From positions 1 through 64,000 of the forward strand of contig CAYQCL010000003.1 in NCBI GenBank assembly GCA_964416065.1: a DNA stretch of 64,000 bases. The letters run 5' to 3'. Made by a program: the position numbers and the translations under genes. The notes below the pieces were generated by a model. It saw nothing but the letters and a program-made list of their open reading frames with translations. It did not search any database and was not told the origin of the DNA. This document shows positions 17,103-26,087 of this stretch, in pieces. Positions within the stretch are counted from its first letter, which is position 1. Every line of letters starts with the position of its first letter. This stretch comes from Limiplasma sp964416065. GTDB taxonomy: Bacteria > Bacillota > Clostridia > Christensenellales > Aristaeellaceae.

Positions 17103-18254
17103 ATGCCTGGAGGGAAAAACGTGCTATACGCGCTGGAGCGCATGCTGTGGCGCTGCGTTTTCGCGGCGCTGACGATTGTGTTTCTGACGGTGCTCCTGTC
17201 GGTCGTATGGGATCTTTTGTCTCCGTTTCTTATCGGCCTGGCGGTGGCGGCGGCCTTGCAGCCGCTGATCCGTTTCGCGCAAAACCGGCTGCATATGAGG
17301 CGCGGACTGGCGGCGGGTCTGTGGATCGCGTTGGCGACGATCGTGGCGCTGGTGCTTCTCTACTGGTTCTGCTCCTTCGCGGTTGTGCAGCTGGTGAGCG
17401 CGGCCGAAAACGCGCCCACCATCATTAGCGGCATAGTGGATGTGCTGCGCGCGGCTACCAACCGTCTGCTGAACATGGTTCAGTCCCTGCCGGACAGCTT
17501 CGGAGAGACCATCCGTACCTCGCTGAACAGCATTTATATGTCGATAAGCGACATGGGTATGCAGCTGGCGGGCACGCTGATCAACGGCGCAGTGGGTCTC
17601 GCGGCCTCCCTGCCCTATGCCTTTGTTTATGCCAATTTTCTCTTGCTTGCCGTCATCTTTATTACCAACCGATACGAGGGCTGGCGCCAGCGTCTTATCT
17701 GCCGCAAGGGGGAGAGCGAGAGCGGGCGCGGCTTGAGATTGCTCAAGCAGTCCGCCGGACGCGGACTGGCGGGCTATATTCGCGTCCAGCTACTCTTCTC
17801 ATTGCTCACCTGCCTGATTTCCTGGGTGTTTTTCCAAACAGTGGGGTTTCAGTACGCGTTTTTGATCGGATTTGTTGCGGCACTTTTGGAGATGATCCCG
17901 CAGTTTGGCTGCGGGGTACTCTTTATCCCGTGGAGCGTCATCTGCTTTTTGGTGGGTGCCTCAAGAAACGGCTGGCTGGTGCTGGGACTGTATCTTAGCT
18001 ACTCACTTCTGCGCCGCGTGACGGAGCCCGCACTTTTGGGCACCAACCTGGGCGTGTCACCGCTGGCGTCACTGGTGGGTATGTTTGTAGGCATGCGAAT
18101 GGGCGGCGTGGTCGGCCTGATTCTGGGCCCGATCGTGACGGTGGTGCTTCTCAGCGCGGTGCGTTCGCATCTGTTTGACGGCATTCTAAGTGATATGAAG
18201 GTGATCTCGGACAGCCTGGCGGCCCGTTGGAGGCGAGGACTTAAAAATGGATGA
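17103..18254 (+). CDS. AI-2E transporter/YtvI-like integral membrane protein
   Basis: A 383-residue polytopic protein with the arrangement of the AI-2E transporter (UPF0118) superfamily. It has N-terminal helices (about 14-90), a periplasmic-side region (about 95-165) and a C-terminal helical bundle containing GFVAALLEMIPQFGCGVLFIPW (about 268-289), the family core motif. YtvI members are made during sporulation, others export small molecules or ions; the substrate here is unknown. Start ATG 17103 follows GGAAAGGAAAGC. It overlaps tag by 8 bases. A paralog lies just beyond tag. Confidence 0.85.
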   Translation: MPGGKNVLYALERMLWRCVFAALTIVFLTVLLSVVWDLLSPFLIGLAVAAALQPLIRFAQNRLHMRRGLAAGLWIALATIVALVLLYWFCSFAVVQLVSAAENAPTIISGIVDVLRAATNRLLNMVQSLPDSFGETIRTSLNSIYMSISDMGMQLAGTLINGAVGLAASLPYAFVYANFLLLAVIFITNRYEGWRQRLICRKGESESGRGLRLLKQSAGRGLAGYIRVQLLFSLLTCLISWVFFQTVGFQYAFLIGFVAALLEMIPQFGCGVLFIPWSVICFLVGASRNGWLVLGLYLSYSLLRRVTEPALLGTNLGVSPLASLVGMFVGMRMGGVVGLILGPIVTVVLLSAVRSHLFDGILSDMKVISDSLAARWRRGLKNG

Positions 18255-18795
18255 GAGAACGCGCTGCCGCTGGGCGAGAGGCGAGCTGATGGAGCGCTAT
18301 CATGATGAGGAATGGGGCGTCAGAACTCTGGATGAGCAAAGGCTATACGAAATGCTTTTTCTGGAGGCGTTCCAGGCAGGACTGTCCTGGCAGGTCGTTT
18401 TGAGCAAACGGGAGAATTTTCGCCGCGCCTTTGACGGCTTTCAGGCGCATAAGATCGCCGCGTATGGTGAGGATAAGGTTGAGGAACTGCTCAAGGACCC
18501 TGGAATCATCCGATGCAGGGCCAAGATCGAGGGCGCGATCGTTAACGCGCGCTGCTTTTTGGAAATCCAGTGGGAATACGGCAGCTTCGCGAGCTATCTA
18601 TACAGCTTTACCGATGGTCGGGTCGTTCAAAACCTGACCGGAGAAACGCATACAACCTCGCCTGTGAGCGACGCGATCTCCGCTGATCTGCGTGGGCGCG
18701 GGATGAAGTATATGGGTTCGGTAACGGTGTATAGCTACTTGCAGGCCGTAGGCGTGGTGAACGATCACGAGCCCGGCTGCTTCATGCGTCCCTGA
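18247..18795 (+). CDS. tag: DNA-3-methyladenine glycosylase I
   Basis: A 182-residue base-excision enzyme that removes 3-methyladenine from DNA. It begins RCRWARGELMERYHDEEWG, carrying the first Cys and His of the zinc snap and the substrate pocket. Then come FLEAFQAGLSWQVVLSKREN and the C-terminal HEPGCF, with the closing His and Cys. Length is normal. It is translationally coupled to the upstream permease gene (ATG inside its last codons), an odd partner. A second alkylation-repair glycosylase of another fold (YcaQ-like) is 3 kb away. Confidence 0.95.
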   Translation: MDERTRCRWARGELMERYHDEEWGVRTLDEQRLYEMLFLEAFQAGLSWQVVLSKRENFRRAFDGFQAHKIAAYGEDKVEELLKDPGIIRCRAKIEGAIVNARCFLEIQWEYGSFASYLYSFTDGRVVQNLTGETHTTSPVSDAISADLRGRGMKYMGSVTVYSYLQAVGVVNDHEPGCFMRP

Positions 18796-18839
18796 GACGG
18801 AAGCGCCAGCCACGGCCGGAAAGGACGGATGACGCTTCA

Positions 18840-19967
18840 TTGCATGACGCCTTTTCTTCCCGACTTTTGAGATGGAACGACCGCCTAAACGGCATCCCCA
18901 GAAAGGGAGCGCTGGTGGCGGTCACGTTTTTTGCGGCGGCGCTGTTTTTCCTGGCGCTGCCATATTGCTGGCCATTTGTGCTGGCGTTTCTGTTTTCGAG
19001 AATGCTAGAGCCCTTCGTACGCGTCACGTCGAGGGGCTTTCGCCGCGTGCGTCTGGGACGGCCCGCCGCGTCGGCGCTTGGCGTGCTGTTGCTGTTTGGA
19101 ATTGTCGGTGCGCTGGTCTCAGCGCTGGTGGGACGGCTCGTTCAGGAGATGACCGGCTTTGCGCGTATGCTGCCGCAGGTCATCACATGGGTAAGCGAGA
19201 CGGGGGTGAACGAGCTCAAGGCACTCTATGCGCGCTACCGCGAGCTGCTGCCCACTTATCTGCCCGAAATGCTGGAAAACGCGCTCACCTCGCTTGGACA
19301 AAACGCCATTCGCTGGGCAGGCACGCTCTCCGCCGCGCTTACCAGCGGGGCTTGGAGCACGGCCGCCTCCATCCCGCACGCGCTTTTGAGCATCGTGCTG
19401 ACGGTGATGGGCACCTATTACATGACGGCGGATCGTGCGCGCATCAGCGGCTTTTTTCACCACACGCTTCCATCAGAATTGATGTGCCACAGCCGCTTTA
19501 TCCGAACGCGCCTGTGGGGAGCGCTTTTGGGACAGGTGCGTAGCCAGCTCACGGTTTCTTTGGTGATAACGGCCTTTCTGATGACGGCGCTGGCCGCCTT
19601 TCGCATCCGATATGGCCTCTTGATCGGCCTTTTGATCGGCGTGGCAGACGCACTGCCCGTGCTGGGTGCGGGACTGTTCCTGATCCCGTGGAGCATCGGG
19701 GCGTTTATCGTCGGGCAGACGGGAAGAGGCGCGCTTATGGCCTGCCTGTACTTTGGCACCATTGTGATCCGGCAGGTACTGGAGCCGCGTATTGTTGGAA
19801 AGAATCTTGGACTTTATCCTCTGGCGACAATGATCGCCATGTACGCGGGCTACCGACTGATGGGCTTTTTGGGGCTGCTGGCGGGACCGATTCTGCTCAA
19901 TGTGGTGAAGGTCATCCTGGAGGCGGACGAACGGGTGCGCGCAGCTATACCAGATCCGCCAGAATGA
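18840..19967 (+). CDS. AI-2E transporter/YtvI-like integral membrane protein, second copy
   Basis: A 375-residue paralog of the protein at 17103, with the same order of helices and the core motif GVADALPVLGAGLFLIPWSIGAF (about residues 272-294). The start is uncertain: TTG 18840, 12 bases after AAGGACGG, gives a soluble N-terminal lead before the first helix. It overlaps the convergent DUF4340 gene by 23 bases tail to tail, with no terminator between. The function of the family varies (ion or signal export, spore formation), and the sequence does not decide. Confidence 0.83.
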   Translation: MHDAFSSRLLRWNDRLNGIPRKGALVAVTFFAAALFFLALPYCWPFVLAFLFSRMLEPFVRVTSRGFRRVRLGRPAASALGVLLLFGIVGALVSALVGRLVQEMTGFARMLPQVITWVSETGVNELKALYARYRELLPTYLPEMLENALTSLGQNAIRWAGTLSAALTSGAWSTAASIPHALLSIVLTVMGTYYMTADRARISGFFHHTLPSELMCHSRFIRTRLWGALLGQVRSQLTVSLVITAFLMTALAAFRIRYGLLIGLLIGVADALPVLGAGLFLIPWSIGAFIVGQTGRGALMACLYFGTIVIRQVLEPRIVGKNLGLYPLATMIAMYAGYRLMGFLGLLAGPILLNVVKVILEADERVRAAIPDPPE

Positions 19968-21441
19968 CGTCAATGGCCTCTATGTAGGCGTAATGCCGCG
20001 CCTCGCCGTCCACCACCAGGGCGTCAAAGAAGGCATCCAATCGGTAGGCCTCGATAACGCGCGTGGTGCCACCCTCGGTGACCAGCTTGATTCGCCAGCG
20101 TGGCGCTTCTCCTTCAGGAAACGCCCAGCCATCGGGAAGGTCGCCTGAAACGGTCAGAGCGTTCAGTCGGGAAACGAGCGTATCCAGCCGCTCCTGTGTG
20201 ACGCCGATCCCGTTGAAGCTGACGGCGGTGTCATAGACGAGATGGCCGTCCGAATCAACCTCGAGGCTATTGTCGCTCAATACGCGCTCCGTGCGGGTGA
20301 CGGAGACGTCAAGCGAGGCATCGGGCGTCTGGATCGTGATGGAGGACAGCGAGGCGCCGCCTAGGTTGGCGGGCTGGCGCGCGGCGAGTTTGGCGGGCGT
20401 TGCGTTCACGATCGTCTCCACCAAAAAACGGCTGACCAGATAGGCGTCGCCCTCATACTCGCAGGTATAAAAGTATTCTTCCTCGGCACGGCCGATGACG
20501 AAGTGCAGATCGCTTTCGGGAACCGTCCGCACGGTCAACGCGCCGTTTTCATCCGTTTCCGTATAAAAACCGGACGACTGATGCAGCTCCACATCGCACA
20601 GGGGGGCATCAAAGCCGTAGACGGAACGGTTTTCGTCCGTTACGGCGGCCTCGACGGTTCCCAAGCGAAAGCCGGAAAGCGCGGTGAGCATGGCATCGGT
20701 CTGCTCCGCGTCCATGGGATAGACATAGGGCGATTCCATAACGCCGCTGGTATAGCCGGAGGCATCGGCCGAGAAAAGCATGCGAATTTCATCCGACGTC
20801 GTTTTGAGCGTTACCCTGTCGATCAGGGTCTTGACAATGGTAGGCTGGGTGACGGGAAGAAGGCGGTTTTGCGTCAGAAACAGCGCGTCGCTGATCCCCG
20901 AGTCACACATATAGACACCTTTGTCGCCAGACCAGCGATAGTAGGCATAGGTCGTGTTGGGCACGCCTAGGCCGATCTCAAAGGTGATCTCGCTTCCGTC
21001 CTGATAGCGAACGACGGCGGTCGCCTGCGGCGGCTCAAGACCCATTTCTGCAAGATGCTCCCGTACCTCGCTTTCATCCTCAGTGACGGTATCCTGCGCG
21101 ACAATTTGCGTCGCGACGCTCAAAAGATCCTCCGCATAGACCTCGTTGAGCGCAAGCAGCTCTCCGTCGCGCTCAAGATGAAGGCTGCCGTCATTCATGC
21201 GCAGAGTGTAGGTTTCGCCGCCGAGCTGGGAAATGGTCATGCTTTCGAGCTGGGCGGCATCACCCTGATAAAGGGTACGCGTGGTAGAGCCCTGCGGCAC
21301 GAAGGGCGAGGAAATATGCGAACGGATCACCGGCAAGAGAAGAAGAAGGGCCACGGCGAGCGCCAGCGCGGTTCCCAGCAGGATCAGCTTGAGCCTTGTA
21401 CTGATCCCTCGTCTGGGCTGGATTTTGTTAGGGTGCTTCAA
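19945..21441 (-). CDS. DUF4340 membrane-anchored protein
   Basis: A 498-residue protein with one N-terminal membrane helix (about 16-40). A large extracytoplasmic part follows, built from repeated beta-rich segments typical of DUF4340, such as LTVSGDLPDGWAF and the LTALSGFRLGTVEAAV stretch. It is the last gene of a leftward operon with an ABC ATPase, an ABC-2 permease and a GldG-like protein, the usual company of DUF4340. It probably helps build or gate the exporter outside the membrane. Substrate unknown. The gap to the GldG-like gene is 12 bases. Confidence 0.82.
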   Translation of the reverse strand: MKHPNKIQPRRGISTRLKLILLGTALALAVALLLLLPVIRSHISSPFVPQGSTTRTLYQGDAAQLESMTISQLGGETYTLRMNDGSLHLERDGELLALNEVYAEDLLSVATQIVAQDTVTEDESEVREHLAEMGLEPPQATAVVRYQDGSEITFEIGLGVPNTTYAYYRWSGDKGVYMCDSGISDALFLTQNRLLPVTQPTIVKTLIDRVTLKTTSDEIRMLFSADASGYTSGVMESPYVYPMDAEQTDAMLTALSGFRLGTVEAAVTDENRSVYGFDAPLCDVELHQSSGFYTETDENGALTVRTVPESDLHFVIGRAEEEYFYTCEYEGDAYLVSRFLVETIVNATPAKLAARQPANLGGASLSSITIQTPDASLDVSVTRTERVLSDNSLEVDSDGHLVYDTAVSFNGIGVTQERLDTLVSRLNALTVSGDLPDGWAFPEGEAPRWRIKLVTEGGTTRVIEAYRLDAFFDALVVDGEARHYAYIEAIDVILADLV

Positions 21442-21453
21442 CAGGGATCCCTC

Positions 21454-22923
21454 CTAGCGGTTGCGGCGCGGCAGAAGTACACACAGACCGGCCACGAGAA
21501 TCAGAAGCGGCACAGCGACGATCAGCGCGACGCCAATCGCCTGACTTCCGACAGTCAGCGCGGGCCTGAGCGCGGTGGAGGCCATGATATCCAGGGAAAC
21601 CGTTTTTTCCGGCAGAAGCTCACCCATCAGCATGAGGAGAAATTCCTCGGGATACGAGACCTGATAGATGTATTCGGAGGTGAACAGAAGACTGCTTCCC
21701 GAGGCGAACAGGCGGCTGACATTGCCGTTGGCGTGCATACGGTGGGCAAAAAGCGCCACGCTCCATTCACCCACGGGATCGTCCGGCTGGCGTTCGATGG
21801 AGTCGTTGCCGTCCGCGAGACTGCGGATATAGGCGTTGGGGCCGGTCTTAAGCACCGTGCCTGTGGTAAGGCTCGCGTCGCTCTCGGTAGGCGTCTCAAA
21901 CGCGCAGGCGGCGGGCATGAGCAGGATATCCAGACCGTTCTGGATGAGAGGAAGCGTCATGTCGAGCGTCTCCATGTAGGGAAGGAGCTGAAGACGTTCC
22001 TCATAGTAGCTACCGCTGTCCTCCTCCCCAGCCACCACCACGCCCGAAAGCGGCACGACGCCATAGCTTTTCAGAAACGACAGATAGTTGGGCATGCCGT
22101 CGATGGGATCAGTAAAATCGCGTGTGATGAAGAAATCACCGCCCTCCCTAGCAAAGGCGCTGAGCTGCTCCAGCTCCGTATCCGTCAGGTCGTTCTGCGG
22201 CGACATGATGAGCAACAGATCAATGTTCTCAAGCGTATCGCCCGAGAGAAGCGACACGGAGACGCAGCCGTAGTTGTTGCTGGTTAAAAAATCGGTCAAT
22301 ATAGAGAGAGAATCCAGCGACATCTCTCCATGCCCCTGAAGGATGCCGATGGTGGGGACGGTATCCTGAGAAACGTACATGATGGCCTCGGTCAGGCTCT
22401 TTTCATATGCCAGCCCCTCATAGATAAAAGTGCCGCTTTCAACGTCATAACCGGCCAGGAGAAAATCGGAGTAATCGAGCAGCTTGTAACGGCCCGTGTC
22501 CGGACAGTTGACGATGACGCTGTCCGCTTCGGGAGTGCTTTCAAGATCGCCCTGGAAGCGGGTGAGAATGCCCGGATTTTTGGAAATATCCGTGGGCAGG
22601 ACAGAAACGCGGTCGCTCAAGACCTCGTAGCGGTTCAGAAGTTGGAGAATCTGCGTATCCATGCTCGCACTCTGGTAGAGCAGGTACAATTCCACGTCCT
22701 TGTCGAGGCGATCCAGCACCGTACGTGTTTCCTCGCCGGTTGTGGCATAGCCGTTGAAGCTCATATCACGCCGCCAACCGTATTCGTCCTCGAGCGCCTT
22801 TACGCCGATATTCACAAGCACGCATACGGCCAGAAAAGCGGCCATCAGCAGCGCACTTAGCTTGCCGTGCCGCCATTTGGGCTGACGAAAACGGGACGCG
22901 ATTCGATGAAGCAGCTTTTTCAT
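21454..22923 (-). CDS. GldG-like ABC transporter auxiliary protein
   Basis: A 489-residue protein with an N-terminal membrane helix (about 20-42). The extracytoplasmic domain has a GldG/ABC_transp_aux layout, with GQGHGE-type segment IGILQGHGEMSLDSLS and IDLLLIMSPQNDLTDTELEQL, a fold like class I glutamine amidotransferases without the catalytic residues. A C-terminal membrane helix (about 460-482) ends in RRNR. The start ATG 22923 overlaps the permease stop as ATGA, so translation is coupled. In Bacteroidetes GldG works with GldA and GldF in gliding, but here the set is more likely an exporter for envelope material. Confidence 0.82.
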   Translation of the reverse strand: MKKLLHRIASRFRQPKWRHGKLSALLMAAFLAVCVLVNIGVKALEDEYGWRRDMSFNGYATTGEETRTVLDRLDKDVELYLLYQSASMDTQILQLLNRYEVLSDRVSVLPTDISKNPGILTRFQGDLESTPEADSVIVNCPDTGRYKLLDYSDFLLAGYDVESGTFIYEGLAYEKSLTEAIMYVSQDTVPTIGILQGHGEMSLDSLSILTDFLTSNNYGCVSVSLLSGDTLENIDLLLIMSPQNDLTDTELEQLSAFAREGGDFFITRDFTDPIDGMPNYLSFLKSYGVVPLSGVVVAGEEDSGSYYEERLQLLPYMETLDMTLPLIQNGLDILLMPAACAFETPTESDASLTTGTVLKTGPNAYIRSLADGNDSIERQPDDPVGEWSVALFAHRMHANGNVSRLFASGSSLLFTSEYIYQVSYPEEFLLMLMGELLPEKTVSLDIMASTALRPALTVGSQAIGVALIVAVPLLILVAGLCVLLPRRNR

Positions 22924-23639
22924 GCCGCGCCTCCTTCCGAGAAGCGGCGGGCATCCAGAACGCGCGTCGCCGCGACCAGGCATGCCGCGATGAAGGTCAG
23001 ATAAAACAGAATGCCCGAATAGCTGAGCTGCCCGAGAAGGAAGGGCTCGTAGCGATCGTAGAGGCTTAGGAAATTCAGCGAATCGCTGATCCAGGCGACA
23101 GAGAGGTTCTGCGCGAGAAGATCCGCCATCCACAGCACAAAGTTCGCGCCAAAGGCGGCGACGGCGCCGGTCATCTGGTTTTTGGCAAAGCAGGTAACGA
23201 ACAGATCCAGCGCGAGAAAGCTCAGACTTTGCAAGGAAAAGCCGAGGTAGCCCACGAACCATTCACCCGCGTATACCCGACCGCACAGAGCGATCACAAG
23301 CGTGTACACGTTTGTGAGCAAGATGGTAATAAGCATCACGCAGGCGGCGGCCAGATATTTCCCCACGATGACGCTTCCCAGCCCGACGGGGCTTGTGAGA
23401 ACCAACTGGTCGGTTCGCTTTTGCCGTTCCTCGCACAGAAGCCGCATGGTCAGCAGCGGACAGAGAAGCATGACCAGTGCGGTCATCTGAGAGAGAAAGG
23501 ACAAAAGATCGCTCGAAAGGCTCCGAAGGTTATACAGATAAAAGATAAGGCCGGACAGCGTAAGAAACACGCCCATGAACACATAGCCCACGGGAGTGCG
23601 GAAATATGCGAGAAAGTCCCGCTTGAAGATGGTGCGCAC
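22920..23639 (-). CDS. ABC-2 type permease (GldF-like)
   Basis: A 239-residue integral membrane protein with six predicted helices. It opens with the family hallmark MRTIFKRDFLAYFRTPVGYV, followed by LLCPLLTMRLLCEERQKRTDQ between helices two and three. It pairs with the upstream ATPase to form the transport core. Start GTG 23639 follows GAAGGGAG. It lies 17 bases after the ATPase gene. Confidence 0.88.
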   Translation of the reverse strand: MRTIFKRDFLAYFRTPVGYVFMGVFLTLSGLIFYLYNLRSLSSDLLSFLSQMTALVMLLCPLLTMRLLCEERQKRTDQLVLTSPVGLGSVIVGKYLAAACVMLITILLTNVYTLVIALCGRVYAGEWFVGYLGFSLQSLSFLALDLFVTCFAKNQMTGAVAAFGANFVLWMADLLAQNLSVAWISDSLNFLSLYDRYEPFLLGQLSYSGILFYLTFIAACLVAATRVLDARRFSEGGAA

Positions 23640-23656
23640 ACAACCACTCCCTTCCG

Positions 23657-24583
23657 TTACTGGGAAATGACGCTTAAAAACACCTGCTCGAGGCTATCCT
23701 CGCAGCGGGAAAGGTGGAGAATGGGAATGCTCAGCCCGCTGAGCAGCGCGAACAAACGCCGCTCCGGCTCCGGCTGGCGGAAGAAGGTGATGATCGCGGT
23801 GGTCTGGTCGGAATGAGCGGTCGGCTGAACCGTTACGCGACGGACACCCTCGAGTGCCTTGAGCTTCCCAAGAATTCGGCCTTCCGCCGCGCCCACGGTG
23901 AGGGTCAGCGTGATCTCGTCCGGATCGCTCATGCCGGCAAGTTCTGCGTCCAGCTTGACCTTTCCCTCGTCCAGAATGATCACGTGGTCGCACAGCTGCT
24001 GAACCTCACTCAGAATGTGCGAGGAAAAGATGATGGTGCGCCCGCGGCCCAGTGTGCGGATTAGCCCGCGAATCTCGGTGATTTGCTTGGGATCGAGGCC
24101 GACGGTGGGCTCGTCCAGCACCAGCACGTCCGGATCGCTGCACAGCGCCTGCGCCATGCCCGCGCGCTGGCGATAGCCCTTGCTCAGATGGGACAGAAGG
24201 CGGCGGCGCATCTGCGTCAAGCCAGTCAGCTCCATCACCTCGTCCACGTGAGCAGGGATGGCGCGGGGCGCGACGCACCTCAGCTCGGACACAAACCGCA
24301 GGTATTCGCATACCGTCATCTCATCGTACAGCGGCGGCTGCTCGGGCAGATAGCCCAAATGGCGCTTGGCCTGCGCCGCCTCCAAAAGCGGATCGTGGCC
24401 GTCGATGAGTGCGCGGCCCTCGGTGGGCGCGAGATAGCCGGTCAGAATGTTTAAAAGCGTAGTCTTGCCCGCGCCGTTTTGGCCAAGCAACCCTGTAACT
24501 CCGCCCTTATCGACCTTTAGGCTCACGCCCGAGAGCGCATTGACACTTCCATAACGTTTGGATACGTTTTTCAGCTCGATCAA
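23657..24583 (-). CDS. ABC transporter ATP-binding protein (GldA-like)
   Basis: A 308-residue ATPase with Walker A GQNGAGKTT (about 37-45), Q-loop region YLPEQPPLYDEM, signature LSKGYRQRAG, Walker B VLVLDEPTVGLDP and a SSHIL switch. A C-terminal extension of about 90 residues is typical of the CcmA/GldA exporter type. The start is TTG 24583, after AAGGAGG at a 12-base spacing, which gives the usual MIELKNVSKRYG opening. It is the first gene of the four-gene exporter operon. The 145 bases upstream hold no gene, and no convincing promoter was found there. Confidence 0.9.
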   Translation of the reverse strand: MIELKNVSKRYGSVNALSGVSLKVDKGGVTGLLGQNGAGKTTLLNILTGYLAPTEGRALIDGHDPLLEAAQAKRHLGYLPEQPPLYDEMTVCEYLRFVSELRCVAPRAIPAHVDEVMELTGLTQMRRRLLSHLSKGYRQRAGMAQALCSDPDVLVLDEPTVGLDPKQITEIRGLIRTLGRGRTIIFSSHILSEVQQLCDHVIILDEGKVKLDAELAGMSDPDEITLTLTVGAAEGRILGKLKALEGVRRVTVQPTAHSDQTTAIITFFRQPEPERRLFALLSGLSIPILHLSRCEDSLEQVFLSVISQ

Positions 24584-24728
24584 GGAAAGCGCCGCCTCCT
24601 TATCCGCGCGTCGAACAACGCGCAATGGGCGGTCATCAAAAAACCACCAGTATTTATCATAACACGTGACAGGTAAATGGGTGTGAATGAATTGTAAATT
24701 TCGGGGAGAAGGAACGGAAGCGGACGGC

Positions 24729-26087
24729 TTATAGCCTCTTTTGCATGTCGCGCGGAGAAACACTGTAAAACTGCTTAAAGCGTTTTGAGAAGTGCGCCAC
24801 ATCGGGATAGCCGACCTTTTCGCCGATTTCATAGATTTTGTAGCGGTTTTCTTCTAACAGGGCCTTGGCGATCTTCATACGGTATTCAAACAGATAATCG
24901 CTGAAGGAACACCCCATATCGGCCTTGAAGGTGGCGCTGAGGTGAGATTTACTGATGCCCAGACGGCGCGCGATGGAGCCAAGAGAGAGATCCTGATCAT
25001 ATTCCGCCTCAATGATGGCGATGACCTTGCGTGTATAGGGAGTGAGCGCGTCGGCAAGATGAAGGGATCCCTGAAGCCGTAGGCCGGTGTTGAGCGTATA
25101 TTCAAACAATTCAAATACCTGCGTCGAGGTATGACATAGGGCTTTTTCAAAAAGCTCCTGCTCCTTTTTTCCGATCGGACTGATGCGCGTAAGCCGACGC
25201 CAAAGCCCCTCAAGCGCTTCGCGACAGAGCGTCACGCAGGAGGCTAGATTCATGGCGTCGCTTTGCGCCTTTCTGGCCAGCGCCGTTACCTCTGTTCTCC
25301 ATGATTCGGGGCTTATGGGAACATCTGATGGCGCCGCGCCCTCATGCTCTTTCAGCCAGGCGGACAGAAGCATCTGACAAAGCGACTGGTGCAGTCCCTT
25401 TTGACAGGGCGTTATCTGCCAGAGGATCTCTGGAAAGTCTCGGATAAGCCGCTGCGCTTCGGATTCGTCGAAAAGAAGGCCTGCGGCGCATGACGGGGGG
25501 AGAGGGCAAAAAAGCCTTACGCCATCGGGCTTTTCCGGCAGAGGCGGCGACGGACAGACGCCGACCGCCAAAAGCACGCGCCGGTCCCAGTATTCCTGGC
25601 GGCTCAGTAAATTCCACAGCGAGGTTTCCGCGTGGGCAAGACCCATCAGCGCGCCGTGGAAAAGCTCGTCCGCCAGCGCCCAATCGCATTTGGGTGCGGA
25701 GGAGGCGGGGACGCTTTGAATATGAGCGATTAAGCGCCGCACGCAGCTTTCGAGCGCGGACGCCTCCAGAGGCTTGAGCAGATAGTCGAAAGCACCGTAC
25801 TTGACCGCTTCCTGCGCATAGGTAAATTCAGAATAGGAGCTGATAAAGATAAATTGGCTCCGAAATCCTTCCCTGCGCGACTCCCTCAGCAGCGAGACGC
25901 CGTCCATCACAGGCATGGCGATATCCGTCAGAACGATATCGGGCGTCAGGGCGCGGATCGCCTCCAGCCCTTCCCGCCCGTTTTTGAGGACCGCCTTGAT
26001 TTCGATCCCCAGGGACGCCCAATCCAGATAATCAGTCAGACCGCTGCGGATCAGGGGTTCATCGTCGATGATAATCATGCTAAGCAT
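24729..26087 (-). CDS. response regulator of the YesN type (receiver plus AraC domain)
   Basis: A 452-residue regulator. The receiver is at 1-120, with acidic Asp8-Asp9, phosphorylation site Asp55 in PDIVLTDIAMP and Lys in LLKPLE. A variable middle (about 140-330) and a C-terminal AraC double helix-turn-helix (about 350-452, with GSIARRLGISKSHLSATF and IGEKVGYPDVAHFSKRFK) follow. It overlaps the sensor kinase gene by 8 bases. YesM/YesN pairs usually switch on sugar ABC importers, and one lies divergently upstream. Confidence 0.93.
   Translation of the reverse strand: MLSMIIIDDEPLIRSGLTDYLDWASLGIEIKAVLKNGREGLEAIRALTPDIVLTDIAMPVMDGVSLLRESRREGFRSQFIFISSYSEFTYAQEAVKYGAFDYLLKPLEASALESCVRRLIAHIQSVPASSAPKCDWALADELFHGALMGLAHAETSLWNLLSRQEYWDRRVLLAVGVCPSPPLPEKPDGVRLFCPLPPSCAAGLLFDESEAQRLIRDFPEILWQITPCQKGLHQSLCQMLLSAWLKEHEGAAPSDVPISPESWRTEVTALARKAQSDAMNLASCVTLCREALEGLWRRLTRISPIGKKEQELFEKALCHTSTQVFELFEYTLNTGLRLQGSLHLADALTPYTRKVIAIIEAEYDQDLSLGSIARRLGISKSHLSATFKADMGCSFSDYLFEYRMKIAKALLEENRYKIYEIGEKVGYPDVAHFSKRFKQFYSVSPRDMQKRL

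Noticed and set aside
21055..22287. 410-codon frame antisense to the DUF4340/GldG-like genes
   Set aside because: Shadow of coding DNA on the other strand; Arg/His/Gln-rich as expected for such frames.
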